DNA from: Firmicutes bacterium CAG:822
Lineage (GTDB): Bacteria > Bacillota_I > Bacilli_A > RF39 > UBA660
Length of the DNA stretch: 30,214 nucleotides
Direction: 5' to 3'
Assembly (NCBI GenBank): GCA_000432855.1
Contig: HF990868.1
Location: 1 to 30,214, forward strand
A program made the translations under genes and the position numbers. The notes beneath the pieces were generated by a model. It saw only the letters and a program-made list of their open reading frames with translations, ran no database searches and had not been told where the DNA came from. Of this stretch, positions 8,579 to 15,007 are shown piece by piece (the first letter of the stretch is position 1; every line of letters starts with the position of its first letter).

Positions 8579-8756
8579 CTCCTGTTTTTCCTTGTTTTCT
8601 TTATCTTGTTTAATATTAGCAACATTTTCTTCTTGTAAATTAATTGCTTTAGTTTCAGAATCTCTTTTTTTCCTTATCTTTACTGTTTTTACCCAAAAAA
8701 TTATCCAACTGATCGGTAGCAACTAAAAAATCAAAAAGCTTATCATTAAAATCCAT
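8558..8756 (-). pseudogene. Small hydrophilic protein gene, frame broken at an A7 tract
   Basis: From ATG (8756) the frame reads MDFNDKLFDFLVATDQLDNF and ends after 33 residues at TGA (8657-8655). If one base is skipped in the seven-A tract (T run at 8665-8671 on the plus strand), the frame continues as a charged tail, with RDSETKAINLQEEN, to a TAA at 8560-8558 inside a terminator hairpin, giving about 65 residues. A GAGAGG sequence and a strong extended -10 lie upstream, although the SD is about 13 bases from the ATG; an in-frame TTG three bases before the ATG has better spacing. This could be a recent one-base insertion, a slippery phase-variable tract, or an assembly error. Function unknown. 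Confidence 0.5.
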
Positions 8757-8783
8757 CAATTATCTAAATCCTCTCTAATTGCA

Positions 8784-8792
8784 ATTATATCA
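8784..8792 (-). promoter_or_regulatory. Extended -10 promoter of the small minus-strand gene
   Basis: On the minus strand TGA-TATAAT (8792-8784), a perfect extended -10; no good -35 is seen. Initiation near 8777 gives a very short leader. Confidence 0.5.
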
Positions 8793-9018
8793 CAAATATT
8801 TAATGTCACCTACCTATATAATACCAAAATATATAAACAAAGGCTTTAAAATCATATAAGTTTAGAATTATGTTTATATACTGATATGTTATAATAGTTA
8901 TAGTTAAATAATTACTTGTTTTAAAATATGTTAATTTAAATTTAATAAAAATTTTTAATTTATATTTAAAATGATTACCGTGACCAATTGAATTCTAATT
9001 GTAAAGTGAGGTAGTAAC
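8793..9018. other. AT-rich intergenic stretch
   Basis: This 226-base stretch holds an extended -10 (TGT-TATAAT, 8887-8895) that probably starts the 9019 operon, giving a leader of about 115 bases. The leader contains runs of A/T with weak self-complementarity but no riboswitch or gene that I can recognise. Confidence 0.45.
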
Positions 9019-9924
9019 ATGAACATAAAAACCATTAAAAAAGCTTTATTAGAGTGTTATTCAAAGGATTTGTGTTATTATAAAGTCAAAGATAAGTGGA
9101 ATGAAAATAATAAATGTTTAGGTATGTGTGCTATAACCTCTTTGATTATTAATGACTATTTTGGTGGAGATATTTGTAAAATGCATGTTGAAGGTATCAG
9201 TCACTATTTCAATATAATAGATAATAAAGTAGTAGATTTAACCTCTAGTCAGTTTAATTATGAAATAAATTATAATGATTATCAAATTATTGATAGAAAC
9301 AAAATGTTAACCAAAGACACTAAACAAAGATATAACAAATTAAAATCAAAATTAATAAATAAGTTATTAAGTGAAATAGATAAAGAAGTATACAATTGCC
9401 ATAAATGTGAAAATTTAGTTGAAAAGTTTCCTAATGACAAAACAGTTTTTCTAGGAAAAGATAATGATATAGTTTTGGTAGGTGAAGCTCCAGCTAATAA
9501 TGGTTGGCGAAAAAGCCATCAGCTTTGGAAAGATATAAATGGTAAAATATTACCAAGTGGGGTAGTATTACAAAAATTATTTGATATCATAGATAGAGAT
9601 ATCTTTGAAACAACATTTTTAGAATCAGTTAAATGTTATCCACTTGAAAGAAAAAATCTAAAAGTTTGTTCTAAATATTGTAAAGATATAATGTTAAAAC
9701 AATTAAGAATATTAAATCCTAAATTAATTATTACGTTAGGTGAATTTCCAACCAGAAATTTGTTAGACTTTAAATTTGGTAAATTTGCCGATGTAGTAGG
9801 GAATATATATGAAGTTGATGGATTTAAAGTTTTACCTATTTATCATCCAAGTCCTATATCACCAAAGAGTTATAAAGGTAATATACCAATATTTGAAAAG
9901 TTAAAGGAGAATAGCTATGAATAA
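9019..9924 (+). CDS. YunG-like domain fused to a family 4-type uracil-DNA glycosylase
   Basis: A 301-residue two-domain protein. Residues 1-95 look like the YunG family (LGMCAITSLIINDYFGGD, then EGISHYFN and VDLTSSQF), a small protein of unknown function. Residues about 120-300 are a uracil-DNA glycosylase-superfamily domain: C127-x2-C130, C206 and C217 fit the four Fe-S ligands of family 4/5 enzymes, G155-E-A-P is the first active-site motif and H276-P-S-P the second. Family 4 enzymes usually read GEAPG and HPAA or HPSP-like, so the site appears complete. It would remove uracil or a related base from DNA. The GTGAGGTAG region gives the SD. The stop overlaps the next NUDIX gene by 8 bases, so the two are translationally coupled. 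Confidence 0.8.
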   Translation: MNIKTIKKALLECYSKDLCYYKVKDKWNENNKCLGMCAITSLIINDYFGGDICKMHVEGISHYFNIIDNKVVDLTSSQFNYEINYNDYQIIDRNKMLTKDTKQRYNKLKSKLINKLLSEIDKEVYNCHKCENLVEKFPNDKTVFLGKDNDIVLVGEAPANNGWRKSHQLWKDINGKILPSGVVLQKLFDIIDRDIFETTFLESVKCYPLERKNLKVCSKYCKDIMLKQLRILNPKLIITLGEFPTRNLLDFKFGKFADVVGNIYEVDGFKVLPIYHPSPISPKSYKGNIPIFEKLKENSYE

Positions 9925-10360
9925 AGTATCACATTTAGGATCCTATGGCTTGATTATTAAAAATGAACAAATTGTTTTAATAAATAAGGCTAATGGCCCA
10001 TATAAAGGGAAATTAGATTTACCAGGAGGAACTATTGAATTTGGTGAGACACCAGAGCAAGCATTAATTAGAGAAATAAAAGAAGAAGTTGGGATAGACA
10101 TTGAAAAATATTCTTTATCTGATGGCAATTCCACGGTTATAACTTGGAAACATAATGACATACCTGAACAACTCCATCATATAGGATTCTTTTATAAAAT
10201 AGAAAATTATCATAATGAAATCAAAAGTAAAGTAGAAATAACTAAACAAAATGATGATTCGTTAGGAGCTAATTTTTATAATATAAATGAACTAAAAAAG
10301 TCAGATTTATCTGAAATAGCTATTTTAGAAATAGAAAAATTAGGATATAAATTAAATTAG
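9917..10360 (+). CDS. NUDIX hydrolase
   Basis: A 147-residue NUDIX pyrophosphatase with a complete NUDIX box, G38-x5-E44-x7-R52-E53-I-x-E56-E57-x-G59-I, which binds the Mg ions that cleave a nucleoside diphosphate linked to X. The N-terminal GSYGLIIKNEQIVLINK and the LPGG leading into the box are typical. Substrate is not predictable; MutT-like cleaning of oxidised nucleotides and NDP-sugar cleavage are both possible. AAGGAG precedes the ATG, which lies inside the end of the glycosylase gene. The coupling to a uracil-glycosylase and a second NUDIX gene suggests a nucleotide-pool role. Confidence 0.88.
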   Translation: MNKVSHLGSYGLIIKNEQIVLINKANGPYKGKLDLPGGTIEFGETPEQALIREIKEEVGIDIEKYSLSDGNSTVITWKHNDIPEQLHHIGFFYKIENYHNEIKSKVEITKQNDDSLGANFYNINELKKSDLSEIAILEIEKLGYKLN

Positions 10361-10373
10361 AAGGAGTGAGATT

Positions 10374-10841
10374 ATGGTAATAACAATGCAAGAAGAAGGT
10401 ACAAGATTTAATGCTAGAGTAGGAGCAATCATTTATAATGAAGATAAAACAAAAATACTAATTGAAAATCAGTACGATAAAAGATATATGTTTCCAGGTG
10501 GTAGAATAGATGTTCATGAAGATAGTAAAACATCTATTGAAAGAGAATTAATAGAAGAATTAAATTTAAAAGCCAATTTAAATTTAAAATATATTGTTGA
10601 AATGTTTATAAAATCACCTAAAACTAAATATCATGAAATAGGTTTTTACTTTATAACTAAAATAAATGAAAATTTAATAGAAAACAACTTTAAATCATTA
10701 GATGGTGATAGTTATTTTATATGGGTTCCTATTAAAGATTTAGATAAATATAATATGCTTGCTAAGCCAATACAAGATAAAGTTGTTAATAATGAAATAA
10801 CTAATAATAACCTTGAACACTTAGTTTATAGAGAATATTAA
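10374..10841 (+). CDS. NUDIX hydrolase with a variant NUDIX box
   Basis: A second NUDIX protein, 155 residues, 13 bases after the first. The box is G43-x5-E49-x7-R57-E58-L-x-E61-E62-L-N64-L: the metal-binding Glu residues are all present but the Gly near the end is Asn. It is only distantly similar to its neighbour (different N terminus, FNARVGAIIYNEDKTKILI), so a simple recent duplication is unlikely. The flanking parts recall the ADP-ribose/MutT-like group with a C-terminal W-V-P segment. GGAG seven bases before the ATG at 10374 supports that start; an ATG four codons later is possible. Confidence 0.85.
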   Translation: MVITMQEEGTRFNARVGAIIYNEDKTKILIENQYDKRYMFPGGRIDVHEDSKTSIERELIEELNLKANLNLKYIVEMFIKSPKTKYHEIGFYFITKINENLIENNFKSLDGDSYFIWVPIKDLDKYNMLAKPIQDKVVNNEITNNNLEHLVYREY

Positions 10842-10882
10842 AATTTGTATTAATTATTTTTAGATGGAGATGATAAATAATT

Positions 10883-11506
10883 ATGGAATATGAAGTAAGA
10901 TATTATTACCCAACAGAAAAATTAGAAAACACAATTAAAAAAATAAAAAGTATCAAAGAATTAAAAATGGGAAGCCGCTGTTACGAAAAAACATCACAAT
11001 TTGATCATCCAAATAGTGAAATGAGTTTTTATTCTAAAGAAATTGATGGTAGATTTAGAATTAGAATTACAAAAAGTAATAAAATTGCAAAGTGTAAAAT
11101 TAGTTGGAAAAGAAGAATTCCTACCACAAAAATTACAGACGTAAATCAAGAAGAAGAGGTTGAATTATCAATTAAATATGATGAATATGATAATTTGATG
11201 TTTCTAATTAACAATGTTTTAAAAATGAAAAGAGTTGAAAGCTACGAAAGATATAGGACAATCTTTACAAATGATGAAATAGAAATTTCAGTAGATGAAT
11301 ATCCATTTGGTATTGCCCTTGAAATAGAAAATAAGGGCAACAATATAGGCCCTAAAAAAGTAGTTAGAAAATGGACAGAAATTTTAGGACTTGATATTGA
11401 TAAAGCCTACAGGTTATCGTGGGATGATAAATATTCAGAACTATGTAAAAGCCAAAACATAAAACATATAACCATGTTACTTTTGACAAACCAATGCCCA
11501 AAGTAA
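10883..11506 (+). CDS. CYTH-domain protein (triphosphate tunnel fold)
   Basis: A 207-residue protein of the CYTH superfamily (class IV adenylate cyclase CyaB, thiamine triphosphatase, inorganic triphosphatase). The signature N-terminal ExExK motif appears as E2-Y-E4-V-R6 with Arg for Lys. Further tunnel residues are visible in FRIRI (R-x-R), the CKISWKRR segment, SYERYR and the acidic strands EISVDEYPFG and ALEIE. These enzymes hydrolyse or cyclise triphosphates in a metal-dependent tunnel; the substrate here is unknown. The nearest SD (GGAG, 10866-10869) is 13 bases before the ATG, longer than usual, so translation may be weak. It closes the glycosylase/NUDIX group. Confidence 0.8.
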   Translation: MEYEVRYYYPTEKLENTIKKIKSIKELKMGSRCYEKTSQFDHPNSEMSFYSKEIDGRFRIRITKSNKIAKCKISWKRRIPTTKITDVNQEEEVELSIKYDEYDNLMFLINNVLKMKRVESYERYRTIFTNDEIEISVDEYPFGIALEIENKGNNIGPKKVVRKWTEILGLDIDKAYRLSWDDKYSELCKSQNIKHITMLLLTNQCPK

Positions 11507-11517
11507 TAGAATAAAAG

Positions 11518-11555
11518 ACAAGAATTTTAAAATAATAATTTAATTCATGTTTTTT
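11518..11555 (+). terminator. Possible terminator after the CYTH gene
   Basis: ACAAGAATT (11518-11526) can pair with AATTCATGT (11542-11550) with one mismatch and a 15-base loop, followed by a T run to 11555. The stem is AT-rich and weak. Confidence 0.4.
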
Positions 11556-11667
11556 GTGTTATAGACGTAGTTATTTTATTGCAATTTATTAAATAAAAAG
11601 GGGTATCAAAAAAAATAAAAAGTAGAGTATTTAATGTATTAGTACTATGTATAGTTTTGAAGATACT

Positions 11668-11696
11668 TTTAGAAAATACGGATAATATGGTACAAT
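11668..11696 (+). promoter_or_regulatory. Promoter of the fic-mod-res defence operon
   Basis: TTTAGA (11668-11673), a 17-base spacer and TACAAT (11691-11696) with a TGG extension. Initiation near 11703 gives a leader of about 19 bases before the fic ATG. No other clear promoter is seen until the end of the operon. Confidence 0.65.
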
Positions 11697-11721
11697 AATA
11701 TAGAAATGTTAGGTGAGTTAC

Positions 11722-12552
11722 ATGAATGAAAAAGATTTAGATTCTAGTATGAATTCCTATCAAGAAGAACAAAAACCTAAAGGTTATATAACACAGTTAC
11801 AATGGGATATGGCGATAGGATTACAACAAGTAGATAATTTAAAACCATCTAAATATCTTGAACAGATTAGTGAGAAAAATATTTTAGGCGAATTAACAAT
11901 CAAAGAGGTAGAACAAAGTTTAAAAGAATATTACACTACAAAAGAAAAAGGCATTAATCATAATGAATTAGAATGCGACTTTGTATCTATGAGAATTGTG
12001 AAATTATTAAATCAAGATAATTTTGAATTATCAGTAGATTATCTAAAATATATTCATAAATATTTATTTCAAGATGTTTATGAATTTGCAGGAGAATTTA
12101 GAAAAATAGATTTTTCTAAACATGAAAAAATATTAAATAATGATTCAGTTGCATATGGAGACTCTAAAACATTAAATGAATCATTAGAATATGATATTAG
12201 TATAGAAAAAGAGAAAGACTACAAAGATATGAATATTGTAGAAGTGATTAAAAATATTACTGATTTTACATCTAGTATATGGCAAGTACATCCTTTTAGA
12301 GAAGGTAATACTAGAACAACAGCAGTATTTATAGAAAAATATTTAATTAGTTTAGGATACAATGTAGATAATTCATTATTTAAAGATAAATCAGTATATT
12401 TTAGAAATGCACTAGTTAGAAGTAATTATTTTAATAATTATTTAAACATCAAAGAAGATAAAACTTATTTAATTAAATTTTATGAGAATTTATTATTAGG
12501 CAAAAATAATAATTTACACTCTGAAGATTTAATTGTGAAACAATTATTTTGA
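11722..12552 (+). CDS. Fic-family protein with a VbhA-like N-terminal region
   Basis: Fic enzymes transfer AMP or another nucleotide part to a hydroxyl of a target protein. The active-site loop is H190-PFREGNTRT, keeping the catalytic His, the acidic metal ligand (E194) and the G-N-x-R phosphate clamp. The 276-residue protein starts with about 60 residues (GLQQVDNLKPSKYLE... GELTIKEVEQSLKEYY) that resemble the antitoxin VbhA fused in cis, but the inhibitory S/T-x3-E-G/N motif is degenerate (position of Ser is Leu, of Glu is Asp). ATG 11722 follows AGGTGA by 5 bases; the upstream GTG at 11713 overlaps that SD and is rejected. First gene of the restriction-modification operon; Fic proteins next to R-M genes are known, but the target is not. 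Confidence 0.88.
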   Translation: MNEKDLDSSMNSYQEEQKPKGYITQLQWDMAIGLQQVDNLKPSKYLEQISEKNILGELTIKEVEQSLKEYYTTKEKGINHNELECDFVSMRIVKLLNQDNFELSVDYLKYIHKYLFQDVYEFAGEFRKIDFSKHEKILNNDSVAYGDSKTLNESLEYDISIEKEKDYKDMNIVEVIKNITDFTSSIWQVHPFREGNTRTTAVFIEKYLISLGYNVDNSLFKDKSVYFRNALVRSNYFNNYLNIKEDKTYLIKFYENLLLGKNNNLHSEDLIVKQLF

Positions 12553-12574
12553 AAAAAAAGAAAGGAAGTTTATT

Positions 12575-13063
12575 ATGAATTATGTAGATGAAAAATTAAT
12601 AGAACTAGGGGTTAATTTAACTGGATTGGCTGTGAAGAGTACAGCATCTACAGTTCAAAAAAAAATAAGTGCAGCCAAGGCAAGAAAAAATGATAAAAAC
12701 ACAATTGAAGTATATGATGAAATTGTAAATGAATTAATTGAGGAAAGGGCTGAAGCAATTAGAATAGCCCAGTCATATAAAAATGAATTAGAAAAATACG
12801 AAATATCTGACAAAGATATTGAACATCTTAATAAAACTATATCTACAGTTTTAGATATTTTAAAAGAAGTATCCCCTGGTATTGATTTAAATATGTTTAA
12901 TAAATTTAAAAAATTGATTTCTGTAGATACACTTAAAGCAATGCAATTAATAGGATTTAATTATAAAAAAGCTATTGGAGAGCCATTAACCGAGTTGTGT
13001 TCTGCAACAATAATAAGTTTTGGAAAGAAATCAACAAAACAAAAATCAGGAGGTAAAAAATGA
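12575..13063 (+). CDS. Unknown 162-residue helical protein in the R-M operon
   Basis: I do not recognise a family. The protein is almost all predicted helix: an amphipathic N terminus (LIELGVNLTGLAVKSTAS), a Lys/Ala-rich segment, then a long charged stretch (about 45-100) with heptad-like spacing that may be a coiled coil, and a basic Lys/Gly-rich tail. No membrane segment or Cys/His cluster. AAAGGAAG precedes the ATG, and its TGA overlaps the mod ATG in the sequence ATGA, so it is translationally coupled to the methyltransferase. That coupling suggests a partner or accessory subunit of Mod, which is inference. Confidence 0.75.
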   Translation: MNYVDEKLIELGVNLTGLAVKSTASTVQKKISAAKARKNDKNTIEVYDEIVNELIEERAEAIRIAQSYKNELEKYEISDKDIEHLNKTISTVLDILKEVSPGIDLNMFNKFKKLISVDTLKAMQLIGFNYKKAIGEPLTELCSATIISFGKKSTKQKSGGKK

Positions 13064-14994
13064 TTAAAGATACTATTGATAAAAATAATTATGTTCGAAT
13101 TAACGAAGATAAAATAGTTAAATTGAAACAGTTATTTCCAGGATGTTTTAATAAAGAAGGAGAGTTAGATTTAGTCTCATTAGAAAATGAATTGAATTCA
13201 GATGTTAAAACAATTAAAGAGGGTTATGGATTAAATTTTTTAGGAAAAAATTATGCTAAGTATGTAGCGTCGTTAGATACTGAAACTATACTTGTACCTG
13301 ATGAAGAAAGTAATAGTAAAGAAGAAAATAAAAATAGTGAAAATATATACATATCTGGTGATAATATTGATGCTTTAAAACACCTTGTCAAATCATACAC
13401 TAATCAAATAAAGTGTATTTATATAGATCCACCATATAATACTGGAAGTGATGGATTTGTTTATAATGACAAATTTAATTTAACAGTTGAGAAACTGATA
13501 GATATTTTAGACATAAACGAAGAAGAAGCAAAAAGAGTATATAACATGACTAATACCAAATCTAATTCTCATTCTGCTTGGTTAACATTTATGTATCCAA
13601 GATTATATATTGCTAGGCAATTATTAAAAGAAGATGGGGTTATCTTTATTTCCATTGATGATAATGAACAAGCCAATTTAAAACTATTATGTGATAATAT
13701 TTTTGGAGAAGAAAATCTGCTGGGATTATTACCAACAATCATGAATTTAAAGGGAAATAATGATGAGTATGCATTTTCTGGAACCCATGAGTATACAATT
13801 GTTTATTCAAAAAATAAAGAAAAATCATCTGTTTATCAGTTTGAAATCGATGATGATGAAACCGAAACTTGGGAAAAAGACGAGTATGGATTCTTTAAAA
13901 AGGGAGCTAATCTAAAATCTACTGGAGTAAATGCCCCTAGAGAAAAAAGACCGAATTTATATTTTCCACTATATGTTAATAAAGAATCTAATTCAGTTAA
14001 TGTAGTAAAAAAGACCGAAAATGATATTGAAATATATCCAATAACAAATGGTAAAGAAATGTCTTGGCGATGGAGTAAAGAAAAATTCATTAAACAATCG
14101 CATGATGTCATTATCAGCATAAACGATAATGAAGTATCATTATATAAAAAGCAAAGACCATCATTAGGCGATCTTCCTACTTCAAAACCCAAATCCATAT
14201 TATATAAGCCAGAATATAGTAGTGGAAATGGTACTGAGCGTATAAAACAATTATTTGGTTTTAAAGTGTTCAATAATCCGAAACCTGTAAGTTTGTTATA
14301 TGATTTATTACAAATAGGAGTTCATGAAAATGACATTGTTTTAGATTTTTTTGGAGGATCATCAACAACTGCTGATGCAATATTAAATTTAAATGCTTTA
14401 TCAAAAAACAAAAAAAAGATAAAATATATTTTAGTTCAATTACCAGAATTATGTGATACTAAATCAGAAGCATATAAAAATGGCTATAAAACAATTGACG
14501 AAATTGGTCAAGAAAGAATAAGGAAAGCAGCAAAAAAGATTAAGAAAGAAACTAATGCTAATATAGATTATGGATTTAAACATTATACTATTAAAGATGT
14601 TAACACAAACGTATTAGATAAATTAGAAAAATTTGAACCTAATTATGTAATTTCAGATGGTAGTATTTTAGATGAATTTGGAATTAATGCAGTATTAATA
14701 ACATGGATGAACGAAGATGGATATGGACTAACTGATACTTGTGAAAAGTTAGAATTAGAAGATTATACTGCATATAAATGTCAGAATACAATTTATTTGT
14801 TAAATTCAAATATTTCTGATTTGTTTATAAAAGCACTAATAGAAAAGTATGAGAAGGAAGAAAATTTTGATTGTAATAGAATTGTAATGTTTGGTTATTC
14901 GTTCACATTAAATGAAATTCAAACTTTAAAAGACAATTTGCAACAGGTAAAAAACATTAAGGGTATTAATGTTGAGGTAATAACAAGATACTAG
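13060..14994 (+). CDS. mod: Type III restriction-modification DNA methyltransferase (Mod)
   Basis: A 644-residue adenine-N6 DNA methyltransferase of the beta class: the catalytic motif D123-P-P-Y126-N comes before the SAM-binding motif D429-F-F-G-G-S-S. Mod recognises a short asymmetric site, methylates one strand and forms the specificity subunit of the type III nuclease. The region between the motifs (about residues 200-400) includes the target recognition part and cannot be read for specificity. The N-terminal 80 residues and the C-terminal 150 residues are as expected for subunit contacts in this family; the length is normal. No long simple repeat of the kind used for phase variation in mod genes is visible. 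The res gene follows 13 bases later. Confidence 0.95.
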   Translation: MIKDTIDKNNYVRINEDKIVKLKQLFPGCFNKEGELDLVSLENELNSDVKTIKEGYGLNFLGKNYAKYVASLDTETILVPDEESNSKEENKNSENIYISGDNIDALKHLVKSYTNQIKCIYIDPPYNTGSDGFVYNDKFNLTVEKLIDILDINEEEAKRVYNMTNTKSNSHSAWLTFMYPRLYIARQLLKEDGVIFISIDDNEQANLKLLCDNIFGEENLLGLLPTIMNLKGNNDEYAFSGTHEYTIVYSKNKEKSSVYQFEIDDDETETWEKDEYGFFKKGANLKSTGVNAPREKRPNLYFPLYVNKESNSVNVVKKTENDIEIYPITNGKEMSWRWSKEKFIKQSHDVIISINDNEVSLYKKQRPSLGDLPTSKPKSILYKPEYSSGNGTERIKQLFGFKVFNNPKPVSLLYDLLQIGVHENDIVLDFFGGSSTTADAILNLNALSKNKKKIKYILVQLPELCDTKSEAYKNGYKTIDEIGQERIRKAAKKIKKETNANIDYGFKHYTIKDVNTNVLDKLEKFEPNYVISDGSILDEFGINAVLITWMNEDGYGLTDTCEKLELEDYTAYKCQNTIYLLNSNISDLFIKALIEKYEKEENFDCNRIVMFGYSFTLNEIQTLKDNLQQVKNIKGINVEVITRY

Positions 14995-15007
14995 AAAGGA
15001 GTATATT

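Noticed and set aside
13836..14273. Minus-strand open frame of 145 codons inside mod
   Set aside because: It lies wholly opposite the conserved Mod coding frame, has no ribosome binding site and gives no recognisable protein.
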